From Sphingomonas colocasiae (GTDB lineage: Bacteria; Pseudomonadota; Alphaproteobacteria; Sphingomonadales; Sphingomonadaceae), in NCBI RefSeq assembly GCF_019880585.1, contig NZ_JAINVV010000003.1, positions 62,001 to 126,000 of the forward strand: a stretch of 64,000 bases of DNA, written 5' to 3'. A model generated the notes under the pieces. It ran no database searches and was not told the DNA's origin. It saw only the letters and a program-made list of their open reading frames with translations. Both the position numbers and the translations under genes were made by a program. Shown here in pieces: positions 45,299 to 55,681 of the stretch (positions within the stretch are counted from its first letter, which is position 1; each line of letters starts with the position of its first letter).

Positions 45299-46864
45299 TC
45301 AATGCATGTCTTCGATCGAATCCTTGAGCCGCTCGATCTCCGCATCGAGGCCATCCAGCGCCTCGCGCAGTCGTTCGCGCTCGATCTTCCGCGATTCGAT
45401 CAGGCTCTTGCGCGCCTGGACCATGGCGTTGAGCTGCACCTTGCGCACTTCGGCGTCGCTGATGCTCCGGCCGCAAAAAGTGACGTTGCGGCGCTCGTTG
45501 CGCGTGTCGTCCGCGATCGAGATCATCGCGCCGCTTTTACCATTGCATGCCGTGGCCTTATGCGCGGTCGTCACGGCCAGGCGGATCTCTTCGGCCCGGT
45601 TCCGCGCCGCATCGGCGGCGATACGCATCGCCATGCCGTGCTCGTCGAAGCTCATCGCGACCACGGGCAATTCCGGCGGAGCCGGTGGCGCCGGCGCCCG
45701 GGGCGCCGTGGGCACGGCGGGCACTTCGGGCATGGCGGGCGCGACCGGCGCAACGGGTGGCACAGGCGGAACCGGCGCGTCGACATGCGCCAGCCTTGCC
45801 GGTGGAACCGGCGGCACAGGCGGGATCGGCGCGGCGACATGCGCGATTTCAGCGATGCCATCCACGCCCGTCGAAACAGCCGAGACAACGGGTTCGATCA
45901 TGCCCACCTGCACCTTCTCGCGGATCCCGGCGGTCGTTTCCGCCGCGATGCCGCCCGATGCGGTGATCGCCAGACCGCCGCTGACCAGCACGAGCGCCAG
46001 CACCCGCCCGGTCACCCCACGTTCCCGCGCATCGCGCATCATGCGCAGCCGGGTCTTGAGCTGGTCGCGCGGATTGAGCGAACACGCCGCCACCGGGGTT
46101 CGCGGGCAGGCGGATTTGACCAATGCCGTCGCATAGCTGCACCGTTCGTCCACTGTCGCGCCCTGGAGCACGACCGCGTCGCAGGCCAGTTCCTGATCGG
46201 CGCGGAAGGCCCGCCAGGCCCGCCAGGCGATCGGATTGAACCAGTGAAGCGACAGCATCGCGAGCGCCACCATGTTGATCGACAGATCGCCGCGACGATG
46301 GTGCACAGCCTCGTGCGTCATCGCCAGGCGCAGTTCCTCCGCGCTGTAGCGGGTGCGATAGTCGTGCGGCAGCACGATCGTCGGCATCAGCACGCCCGCC
46401 GCGAACGGCCCCTCGACCAACCGGCTGGCGCAGACCTCGATCCCGTTGCTGTCCATTTCGGGCAGATCGACGGACTCGCGCAGCGCCGAGCGGACGAACC
46501 GATGATAGGCGAGCAGATGCCAGGCCATCATCAGCATCGCCCCGCCCAGCCAGATGCCGAGCAGCAACAGCGGCCAGTCGATCGACGGGACGGCCGGAAC
46601 GGCCTGCGCCCCGGTCTGCAGCGCCGACATGTCGATCGTCGGCAGATCGGGAAACGACAGTTTCGCCAATGCGGGGATCTGCTCGATCGGCGCGGGTCCG
46701 AAACTGTCGGGAAGCGGCGGCAGGACCATGCGCAGGGCCGGCAGCAGCCACAGCAGATAGGCGATACGCGGGCCGAACATGGCGGCGACCTGCGCGCGAA
46801 CCAGAAGGACGACCACCATCAGCGCGGTGGTCGCGACGAGCGTTTCGACGACCCAGCCGCTCAT
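45299..46864 (-). CDS. BlaR1-like M56 membrane metallopeptidase
   Basis: 521 residues. Four hydrophobic segments in the N-terminal half bracket the peptidase_M56 domain. The zinc motif is in THEAVHHRRGDL (His184-Glu-x-x-His188). After the last helix (VTGRVLALVLVSGGLAITAS) comes a periplasmic Pro-rich stretch of VPPVPP-type repeats and a helical tail with two Cys. It lacks the penicillin-binding sensor domain of true BlaR1, so the signal is not obviously a beta-lactam. It starts by ATGA overlap with the BlaI gene and is the likely protease that inactivates that repressor. Confidence 0.9.
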   Translation of the reverse strand: MSGWVVETLVATTALMVVVLLVRAQVAAMFGPRIAYLLWLLPALRMVLPPLPDSFGPAPIEQIPALAKLSFPDLPTIDMSALQTGAQAVPAVPSIDWPLLLLGIWLGGAMLMMAWHLLAYHRFVRSALRESVDLPEMDSNGIEVCASRLVEGPFAAGVLMPTIVLPHDYRTRYSAEELRLAMTHEAVHHRRGDLSINMVALAMLSLHWFNPIAWRAWRAFRADQELACDAVVLQGATVDERCSYATALVKSACPRTPVAACSLNPRDQLKTRLRMMRDARERGVTGRVLALVLVSGGLAITASGGIAAETTAGIREKVQVGMIEPVVSAVSTGVDGIAEIAHVAAPIPPVPPVPPARLAHVDAPVPPVPPVAPVAPAMPEVPAVPTAPRAPAPPAPPELPVVAMSFDEHGMAMRIAADAARNRAEEIRLAVTTAHKATACNGKSGAMISIADDTRNERRNVTFCGRSISDAEVRKVQLNAMVQARKSLIESRKIERERLREALDGLDAEIERLKDSIEDMH

Positions 46865-47229
46865 GAGCGGAGCGCCTTCAGCAGCGCTTCGATCTCGACG
46901 ATATCGTCATCGCTCAGTTCGTCGCGTTCGGCCAGATGCGCGACCAGCGCCGCGCCGCGCCCGCCGAACAGCCGATCGACGAGCCGCCGCGATTCGGTCG
47001 AGACATAATCCTCGCGGGCGACTGCCGGACGATAGAGATAACGTCGGCCATCCTCTTCATGGGCGAGCACGCCCTTTGCCAGCAGGCGCGACAACATGGT
47101 CTTCACGGTCCGGTCGCTCCATCCGCGTGCCGGATCGATCCGTTCATGGACTTCGCTCGCGGTCAGCGGGGCCTCTTCCCAGAGCACCTCCATCACCGCA
47201 TGTTCGGCTTCACTGATCCGCTCGCTCAT
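46861..47229 (-). CDS. BlaI/MecI/CopY-family repressor
   Basis: 122 residues. The winged helix is in the first 70 residues: ISEAEHAVMEVLWEEAPLTA, SEVHERIDPARGWSDRTVKT and MLSRLLAKGVLAHEEDGRRY. The C-terminal helices dimerise and hold the probable cleavage region. AAGGGGG lies about 9 nt before the ATG. Two TACA/TGTA-type operators are in its promoter. It overlaps the M56 gene as ATGA. Confidence 0.93.
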   Translation of the reverse strand: MSERISEAEHAVMEVLWEEAPLTASEVHERIDPARGWSDRTVKTMLSRLLAKGVLAHEEDGRRYLYRPAVAREDYVSTESRRLVDRLFGGRGAALVAHLAERDELSDDDIVEIEALLKALRS

Positions 47230-47250
47230 CGACTAGCCCCCTTTTCGGCT

Positions 47251-47295
47251 GACTACAGGCGTAATCCTATTACGACTACAGTTGTAGTCATGCAA
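47251..47295 (-). promoter_or_regulatory. BlaI-type promoter with two operators
   Basis: On the minus strand, TTGCAT (47295-47290) and TAATAG (47272-47267) are separated by exactly 17 nt. The spacer contains the palindrome GACTACA-GT-TGTAGTC (47274-47289). A second, imperfect copy GACTACA-GG-CGTAATC (47251-47266) lies over the expected transcription start. Centres are 23 bp apart. TACA/TGTA half sites are those known for BlaI/MecI repressors, so autoregulation of the operon is likely. Confidence 0.75.
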
Positions 47296-47516
47296 GCGCT
47301 GAACGCCGGATGAACGGCCCGGACAGGTTTGCGGCGGCGACACGATATCGCCGATCGGCATCCCGCCCTTCGGCACGAAACCGTCAAAACAGCACCGAAA
47401 TTGTCGGAAATTCTTACAAATCGCGCTTATGGTTAACGCGTGCGAACCATCGTGTCGCAGCAATTCCGCCGGATCGCATAATTGGCACGCTGCCTGCTAC
47501 TCTGTCAGCGTTCCCA

Positions 47517-47587
47517 ACACGGTCTCCTGCCGTGTCGCTTCAGAGCGGGAGCGGTACCTCCCTGGTCGTTGTGTATCGCTCCCGCTC
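47517..47587 (+). other. Two hairpins in the presumed priA leader
   Basis: The first, ACACGG / CCGTGT with a 7-nt loop, is at 47517-47535. The second is much stronger: 47543-47557 pairs with 47573-47587 (core GAGCGGGAGCG / CGCTCCCGCTC, plus four more pairs including one G-U) around a 15-nt loop. A C-rich, T-poor run follows, so it is not a standard intrinsic terminator. Confidence 0.6.
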
Positions 47588-47624
47588 CCCCCGCCCCCTC
47601 CCCAGCACGCGAACAAGCCCCTAG

Positions 47625-49802
47625 ATGGGATGCATGACTCGGGCTCGCGTTCTCATCCTCAACAACGCCGTCGGGCCGCTCGACTATCGGGTGCCGCACG
47701 GCATGTCGGTCGAACCCGGCTCGATCGTGGTGGCGCCTCTGGGGCCGCGCCAGCTCGTCGGCGTGGTGTGGGAAGCCGATCGCATGCCCTCGCGCGACGA
47801 GGTCGGCGACAATCGCCTGCGCAACCTGCTTCAGGTCCACGACGCGCCGCCGCTGGGCGATCCGCTGCGGCGGCTGATCGAATGGACCGCAAACTATTAT
47901 CTGGCGCCGCCCGCGGCGGTGCTGCGCATGGCGTTGCCATCCTCGTCCGCGCTGGACGGCGGACGGACCATCACCGAATATCGCCTGACCGGCCAGCGCC
48001 CCGAACGGCTGACCGCGCAGCGCGAACAGGCGCTGGAGCGCCTGCACGATCGTCAGGGGCTGATCCGCGAACTTGCGACCGCCGCCGACGTGACCGACGC
48101 GGTGATCCGCGGTCTTGTGAAGGTCGGCGCGATCGAGCCCGTCGAAGTCGATATCGATACGCCCTACCCCCCGCCCGATCCGACCTATGGCGCCCCCGAT
48201 CTGTCGGCGGTCCAGGCATCGGTTTCAGAAACGCTGGTCGAGGCGGTGCGCGATCGCGCCTTTCAGCCCTTCCTGCTCGACGGCGTCACCGGTTCGGGCA
48301 AGACCGAAGTCTATTTCGAAGCCGTGGCCGAAGCGATCCGTCAGGGGCGCCAGACATTGGTGCTCCTGCCCGAGATCGCGCTGACCGAGCCATTCCTCAA
48401 ACGCTTCACCCAGCGTTTCGGCCATGCGCCGATCGCCTGGCATTCGGGGCTGCGCCAGTCGCAGCGCCGCAGGGCATGGCGGGCGATCAGTTCGGGCGAA
48501 GGACTGGTGACGGTGGGCGCGCGCTCCGCGCTGTTCCTGCCCTATCGCAATCTTGGCCTGATCGTCGTCGACGAAGCGCATGAAACCAGCTTCAAGCAGG
48601 AAGACGGCGTCCATTACCATGCGCGCGATGTGGCGGTGATGCGCGGCAGCTTCGAACGCTGCCCCGTCATCCTCGCATCCGCCACGCCGGCGATCGAGAC
48701 GCGCCAGCAGGTAGAGCTTGGGCGCTATCGCGAACTTCGCCTGCCCGCGCGCTTCGGCAACGCCATCATGCCGGAGATCGCCGCGATCGACCTGATCCAG
48801 GACCCGCCCGAGCGCGGCCATTGGCTGGCGCCCGCGCTGGTGAACGCGACCGAGGAAACGCTGGCGCGTGGCGAGCAGGTGCTGCTGTTCCTCAACCGGC
48901 GCGGCTATGCGCCGCTGACCTTGTGCCGGCATTGCGGTCATCGCTTCCAATGCCCCAACTGCACCGCCTGGCTGGTCGAGCATCGGTTGATCCGGCGCCT
49001 GGCCTGCCACCATTGCGGCCATGTCATGCCGCCGCCCGCCGCCTGCCCGGAATGCAGCGAGGAGGACAGCCTGGTCGCCTGCGGCCCCGGCGTCGAACGC
49101 ATCGCGGATGAAGTGAAGACGCTGTTTCCCGATGCGCGCACCGCGATCGTCACCTCGGATACGATCTGGTCGCCCGCCAAGGCTGCCGAGTTCGTCGGCC
49201 GGATGGAAGCGGGCGAAATCGACATCGTCGTCGGCACCCAGCTCATCACCAAGGGCTATCACTTCCCGAACCTCACATTGGTCGGCGTTGTCGATGCCGA
49301 TCTGGGGCTGGAGGGCGGCGATCTGCGCGCGGCGGAGCGGACCTTCCAGCAGGTGATGCAGGTGGCGGGCCGCGCCGGGCGCGGCGAGAAGCCAGGCCAT
49401 GTGCTGATCCAGACGCACAGCCCCGGTTCGCCGGTGATGGAGGCGCTGATCTCGGGCGATGCCGAAAGCTTCTACGCGGCGGAGACGGAGGCACGGCGCA
49501 GCGCCGGCGCACCACCCTTCGGCCGCTACGCCGGCATCATCATCTCGTCCGAAGATCAGAAGCTGGCGCAGGACACGGCGGCGCGAATCGGCCGCACGGC
49601 ACCGCGCGTGGAGGGCATGGCGGTCTTCGGCCCCGCCCCCGCGCCGCTCGCCATGTTGCGCGGTCGCCATCGTTTCCGCCTGCTCGTCCACGCCCGCCGC
49701 GCGCTGGACGTGCAGGATGTGATCCGCGACTGGCTCGGCGCGCTCGAATGGAGCCCCAAGGTCAGGGTCTCGGTGGACGTCGATCCCTACAGCTTCCTGT
49801 GA
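47625..49802 (+). CDS. priA: Primosomal replication protein N' (PriA helicase)
   Basis: 725 residues. It reloads the replisome at stalled forks. The N-terminal 3'-end-binding domain begins ARVLILNNAVGPLDYRVPHG. Walker A is GVTGSGKTEVYF (Lys about 226) and the DEAH box is LIVVDEAHETSF. The zinc-binding Cys pairs are all present, in CRHCGHRFQCPNC, ACHHCG and CPECSEED. The C-terminal helicase lobe has QVAGRAGRGEKPG. ATG 47634, three codons in, is an alternative start. It is followed with GTGA overlap by a DUF1289 gene. Confidence 0.95.
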   Translation: MGCMTRARVLILNNAVGPLDYRVPHGMSVEPGSIVVAPLGPRQLVGVVWEADRMPSRDEVGDNRLRNLLQVHDAPPLGDPLRRLIEWTANYYLAPPAAVLRMALPSSSALDGGRTITEYRLTGQRPERLTAQREQALERLHDRQGLIRELATAADVTDAVIRGLVKVGAIEPVEVDIDTPYPPPDPTYGAPDLSAVQASVSETLVEAVRDRAFQPFLLDGVTGSGKTEVYFEAVAEAIRQGRQTLVLLPEIALTEPFLKRFTQRFGHAPIAWHSGLRQSQRRRAWRAISSGEGLVTVGARSALFLPYRNLGLIVVDEAHETSFKQEDGVHYHARDVAVMRGSFERCPVILASATPAIETRQQVELGRYRELRLPARFGNAIMPEIAAIDLIQDPPERGHWLAPALVNATEETLARGEQVLLFLNRRGYAPLTLCRHCGHRFQCPNCTAWLVEHRLIRRLACHHCGHVMPPPAACPECSEEDSLVACGPGVERIADEVKTLFPDARTAIVTSDTIWSPAKAAEFVGRMEAGEIDIVVGTQLITKGYHFPNLTLVGVVDADLGLEGGDLRAAERTFQQVMQVAGRAGRGEKPGHVLIQTHSPGSPVMEALISGDAESFYAAETEARRSAGAPPFGRYAGIIISSEDQKLAQDTAARIGRTAPRVEGMAVFGPAPAPLAMLRGRHRFRLLVHARRALDVQDVIRDWLGALEWSPKVRVSVDVDPYSFL

Positions 49803-49993
49803 CCGCGTCTCCCTGCACCAAGGTCTGTCTGCTCGATCCGGCGATGCAATGGTGTCGCGGCTGCGGACGGACGATCGGTGAGATCGCGGAATGGGGGACG
49901 GCAACGCCCGAACGCCGCGAAGTGATCCTCGCCATCCTTCCGGACAGATTGGTCCAAATGCGATCAGACGATATCTCGCCCAATTCCGATTAA
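49799..49993 (+). CDS. DUF1289 domain protein (small Cys-rich)
   Basis: 64 residues from GTG 49799, which overlaps the priA stop as GTGA. SPCTKVCLLDPAMQWCRGCG followed by RTIGEIAEW is the DUF1289 signature; its four Cys probably bind iron or zinc. Function unknown. The stop-start overlap indicates coupled translation with priA. Confidence 0.88.
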   Translation: MTASPCTKVCLLDPAMQWCRGCGRTIGEIAEWGTATPERREVILAILPDRLVQMRSDDISPNSD

Positions 49994-50038
49994 GGCGCTA
50001 GGAAAGAAGGCGGTTCTTCCTGGGGCAGCCGAGTTGAA

Positions 50039-51568
50039 ATGTTCGCGAGACTGATGATCGCCCTGGCGATGGTGCTATTCCCCGCCGCCGCGCACGCCCA
50101 ATGGAAGCGCGCGACTTCGGACAATTTCGTCGTCTATTCCAGCGGCAGCGAACAAACGCTGCGGGAATTCACCGCCAAGGTCGAAACCTTCGATGCGCTG
50201 CTGCGGCGCGCATCCGGCGTAAAGGCGCCACCCGCACCCAAGCGCCTGGAAATCTACCTGCTGCGCGATACGAATTCGGTGCAGCGCCTGCTCGGCAAAG
50301 GCGGCCGCAATGTCGCGGGCTTCTATACTCCCCGGCTGGCCGGCTCCATCGCCGTGGTCCCGCGGCTGGGGCGCGGCACCAAGTTCGACATGGATGGGGA
50401 AACCGTCCTGTTCCACGAATATGCGCATCATTTCATGATGCAGTATTTCCCGAGCGCCTACCCGCCCTGGTATGTCGAAGGCTTCGCCGAATTCTATTCG
50501 ACCGCCGAGATCGGCGACGACGGGAATGCCTCGATCGGGAAGCCCGCCTATCATCGCGCCTATGGCCTCATCCTCGCCAAGCCGTTTCCGATCGAGCAAT
50601 TGCTGTCGAACAATCCGAAGATGAAGGGTGCCGAGGAAGTCGACGCCTATTATGGCCGTTCATGGCTGCTCGCGCACATGCTCACCTTCTCGGACAAGCG
50701 CAAAGGTCAACTGGAAGCCTATCTGGGCGCCTTCGCCTCCGGCACCCCGGCCGAAAAGGCCGCCATCGACGCTTTCGGTTCCCTTTCCGCGCTGGAGAAG
50801 GATCTGGACACCTATGTGAAGGGCGGGATGCAGTATCGCAAGCTGACCGGTTTCGACACCAAAGGCGCCAGGATCGCCGTCGACATGCTGGATCCGGCGC
50901 AGGATGCGTTGCTGCTGGACCGGCTGAATTATCAGACCGGCATCACCGAGGAGGAGAAATCGCGCGTGCTTGCCTCGGTACGCAAGACCGCCGCGCGCTT
51001 TCCCGACAATCCCTATGCGATCGACATGCTGGTCCAGGCATATCTGCTTGAAGACAAGGGGGACGAAGCGAACGCGCTCAACGACAGGTTGATCGCGCTC
51101 AAACCCGATTACAGTCCGGCGCTGCTGCGCAAGGCCGAGTACATGGCGGACAATGCCAATGAAGCCGAGGATATCGCGGCGCATTGGAAAGCCGTGCGGG
51201 CCCTGATCGTCAAGGCGAACCGGCTCAACAACGACGATACCACCGCGCTCTTCCAATATTATCAATCGTTCGTGCGCGAGGGCGTGGATCCACCCGAGGT
51301 CGCGGTGGACGGCCTGTTCCGCGCTTATGAACTGGCCCCGCAATTCGGGACGATCCGGTTTTCGCTCGCCACCCAACTCATTCGCAGCAAGCAACCCAAA
51401 ATGGCGCGCGCGGTGCTGATGCCCATCGCCTACGCCCCCCATGGCGGGGACGGCGCCGAAGCTGCGCGAAAGATGATCGCGGACATCGACGGCAAGGGTG
51501 AGAAGGCCCCTGCCGCCGACGGCAAGGACAAATCGAACGATCCGCAAAAGTCTCCGGAACCGTCCTGA
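50039..51568 (+). CDS. Secreted HEXXH protein with helical-repeat C-terminus, unknown function
   Basis: 509 residues. The signal peptide is MFARLMIALAMVLFPAAAHA. Residues about 60-150 resemble the DUF1570 peptidase-like domain: KRLEIYLLRDTNSVQRLLG, then VLFHEYAHHFMMQYFPS (HEXXH) and WYVEGFAEFYSTAEIG, where the downstream Glu could be the third zinc ligand (gluzincin pattern). From about 300 on, the sequence is TPR-like (NPYAIDMLVQAYLLEDKGD, YSPALLRKAEYMADNANEAE). The tail is Lys/Asp/Pro rich. It is probably a periplasmic metalloprotease; no substrate is evident. Confidence 0.78.
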   Translation: MFARLMIALAMVLFPAAAHAQWKRATSDNFVVYSSGSEQTLREFTAKVETFDALLRRASGVKAPPAPKRLEIYLLRDTNSVQRLLGKGGRNVAGFYTPRLAGSIAVVPRLGRGTKFDMDGETVLFHEYAHHFMMQYFPSAYPPWYVEGFAEFYSTAEIGDDGNASIGKPAYHRAYGLILAKPFPIEQLLSNNPKMKGAEEVDAYYGRSWLLAHMLTFSDKRKGQLEAYLGAFASGTPAEKAAIDAFGSLSALEKDLDTYVKGGMQYRKLTGFDTKGARIAVDMLDPAQDALLLDRLNYQTGITEEEKSRVLASVRKTAARFPDNPYAIDMLVQAYLLEDKGDEANALNDRLIALKPDYSPALLRKAEYMADNANEAEDIAAHWKAVRALIVKANRLNNDDTTALFQYYQSFVREGVDPPEVAVDGLFRAYELAPQFGTIRFSLATQLIRSKQPKMARAVLMPIAYAPHGGDGAEAARKMIADIDGKGEKAPAADGKDKSNDPQKSPEPS

Positions 51569-51595
51569 TACCGAAATTGCCCGATATGACGGGTG

Positions 51596-52633
51596 TCAGG
51601 CGACGCCCTCACGCTTCCGGAGCGCGACCTTGCGATCGATGCCATAGGCATAGCCGCCCATGGTGCCGTCGCTGCGCTGGGCACGGTGGCAGGGAATGAC
51701 GACAGCCAGATGATTGGCGCCGCATGCGGTGCCTGCGGCGCGGACCGCCCTCGGATTGCCGGCGACGGCCGCCAATTCGCTGTAGGTCCGGGTCTCGCCC
51801 GCCGGGATGGCGCGCAACGCCTGCCACACCGCTTCCTGGAAGGCCGTACCCTTGACGTCGAAGGGCAGATCCTGGTCACGCTCGGGATGTTCGACTTCAG
51901 CCACCACCTTGCGCGCGAGCGCGGCCAGCGCTTCTCCGCCTGACTGGATATCGGCGTTGGGAAAGCGGGCGCGCAGCGCCTCCTCACCCTCGTCGAACGA
52001 CACCCTGCACAGCCCCTTGTCCGTCGCGGCGACGAGCAGCGGCCCCAGGCTGGTCTCCGCCACGGTCCAGCGGATCGTGATCCCCGCCCCGCCCCGCGCC
52101 CAGGCGCTGGGCGTCATGCCCAGCCGGCGCTTCGCATCCTCATAGAAGCGGCTCGGCGCCGAATAGCCGGCGTCGTAGATCGCGTCGGTCACGCGATCCT
52201 CCTTGGTGAGCGCCTCCGCCGCCTTGCCGGCGCGCAGCCCGCGCGCGTAGGCGGCGGGCGTCACGCCGGTCGCGCGCTTGAACAGGCGGTGGAAATGATG
52301 CGGGGCATAACCGACCATCGCCGCCAGTTCGTCGAGCGAAAGCCCGTCTTCCGACGATTCGATCAGCCTGATCGCCTGCGCCACCGCCACCCGATCTCGC
52401 CCCACCTCGTCGGGCGTGCAGCGCAGGCATGCGCGATAGCCTGCCGCGCGCGCCGCCGCGCCGTCCGCGAAGAATTCGACATTCTCGCGCCGGGGATGCC
52501 GCGCCGGGCAGCTCGGCTTGCAATAGATACCCGTGGTCTTGACCGCCCCGACGAACTTGCCGTCGAAATTGCGGTCGCGCCGTTCGAAGGCGGCCCAGGC
52601 CATATCCGGATCGATGTGGGTTTCGGTGCTCAT
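51596..52633 (-). CDS. ada: Bifunctional Ada: methylphosphotriester / O6-methylguanine-DNA methyltransferase and activator
   Basis: 345 residues in the full Ada order. The N-terminal zinc/phosphotriester domain has Cys38 in KTTGIYCKPSCPARHPR, the methyl acceptor position. The AraC-type helix-turn-helix lies at about 90-170 (GLSLDELAAMVGYAPHHFHR). The C-terminal methyltransferase domain has the active Cys about 315 in VIPCHRAQRSDGTMGGYAYG. It repairs alkylated DNA and activates the adaptive response. It stands alone and converges on the HEXXH-protein gene. Confidence 0.95.
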   Translation of the reverse strand: MSTETHIDPDMAWAAFERRDRNFDGKFVGAVKTTGIYCKPSCPARHPRRENVEFFADGAAARAAGYRACLRCTPDEVGRDRVAVAQAIRLIESSEDGLSLDELAAMVGYAPHHFHRLFKRATGVTPAAYARGLRAGKAAEALTKEDRVTDAIYDAGYSAPSRFYEDAKRRLGMTPSAWARGGAGITIRWTVAETSLGPLLVAATDKGLCRVSFDEGEEALRARFPNADIQSGGEALAALARKVVAEVEHPERDQDLPFDVKGTAFQEAVWQALRAIPAGETRTYSELAAVAGNPRAVRAAGTACGANHLAVVIPCHRAQRSDGTMGGYAYGIDRKVALRKREGVA

Positions 52634-52700
52634 ACAGCCTATCTAGGCGTGCCGACGGCCGCCCGCATCCCGGTGCTTGCGGTCAAAAGACGGGGCGCGA

Positions 52701-53378
52701 TCAGCCGCCGCATATCCTGAACAACGCCAGCGTCCGTTCACGCGCCAGTTCGGCGCTCGCAGGATGATAGTCCTTGCGTCGATCAGAGTTGAAGCCGTGT
52801 CCTGCTTCATAGACGAAGATCTGCGCCGTGGGATGATCGGCGGCAATCACGGCCTCCACCCTTTCCATCGGAATGCCCATATCATAACGCCCGAAATGCA
52901 TGATCGTCGCGCATTTCGGCTCCAGCCCCGCATTGTCGGGCACCAGACTGCCATAATAGCCCGAAGCCGCATCCAGCCCGTCGAGCCGCCCCGCCGCCAG
53001 CCAGGCCACCGATCCGCCATAGCAATAGCCCACGATGAATACCGGCCCCTTGTCGCGCAGGGCATCGATGCAGCTCTGGACATCCGCCATCGACAGTTCG
53101 AACGGGTGCCGGTTGCGCGCCAGATCCATGGCGCGTTCAAGATCGGCGCCGGTATAGCCCGCTTCGAATCCGGGCGCTTCGCGATCGAACAAAGCCGGCG
53201 CGAGCACTTCATAGCCTTCGGCGGCATAATCATCGGCCATGTCGCGGATATGATCGGTGACGCCGAAGATTTCCTGGACGAGCACGAGGCCGCCCCGGCG
53301 CTCCCCCTCGGGCAGGGCCCGATAGACCTTGATTTCGGCGCCGTCGTTCATGATCATCCGGATCGTTTCGCCTGCCAC
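52701..53378 (-). CDS. Dienelactone hydrolase family protein
   Basis: 225 residues. The nucleophile is Cys about 119 in IVGYCYGGSVAWLAAG, with VQEIFGVTDHIRDMADDYAA before it and AGHGFNSDRRKDYH carrying the His after it, as in dienelactone hydrolases. No signal peptide; cytoplasmic. GTG 53378 is preferred over ATG 53438: GGGGAGAGGCGAGG lies just upstream and the family N-terminus (AGETIRMIMNDGAEIKVYRA) begins there. The natural substrate is unknown. Confidence 0.83.
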   Translation of the reverse strand: MAGETIRMIMNDGAEIKVYRALPEGERRGGLVLVQEIFGVTDHIRDMADDYAAEGYEVLAPALFDREAPGFEAGYTGADLERAMDLARNRHPFELSMADVQSCIDALRDKGPVFIVGYCYGGSVAWLAAGRLDGLDAASGYYGSLVPDNAGLEPKCATIMHFGRYDMGIPMERVEAVIAADHPTAQIFVYEAGHGFNSDRRKDYHPASAELARERTLALFRICGG

Positions 53379-53575
53379 GACCTCGCCTCTCCCCGGTATC
53401 GCGCCGATCCATTCACCGGCGGCGCACTTACATTTCATTCAACGCTCATTCAGCAGCTAGCCCGTCTTGCATCCTGTAACAACCGATGCTAACCGCGCCG
53501 CGACCCATCGGGGGCGCTCGTTCGCCCCCTTTTCGCATGGGGCCAATTCCGATTGTCCAAGAGGATATCAGGCGC

Positions 53576-55662
<2,087 letters not shown>

Positions 55663-55681
55663 TCTGAACGGGTAGGAAGAG

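Larger units (their letters stand above)
47230..47624. other. Gene-free divergent region between blaI-like gene and priA
   Basis: About 395 bp. The left end holds the BlaI-type operators. The centre (about 47300-47510) shows no convincing frame, RNA gene or repeat; TCTTACAAATCGCGCTTATGGTTAACG-type AT-richer sequence near 47410-47440 may contain the priA promoter. The right end holds two adjacent hairpins in the presumed priA leader. Confidence 0.6.

Noticed and set aside
43041-46136. A 1031-codon open frame on the plus strand
   Set aside because: It is antisense to nadA, the MBL hydrolase, the secreted protein and the M56 protease, all with clear family motifs. Its product is His/Arg-rich and matches no family; long antisense frames are common in GC-rich DNA.
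45299-46864. True beta-lactam sensor BlaR1
   Set aside because: The penicillin-binding C-terminal domain with its S-x-x-K and K-T-G motifs is absent; only the M56 part is kept.
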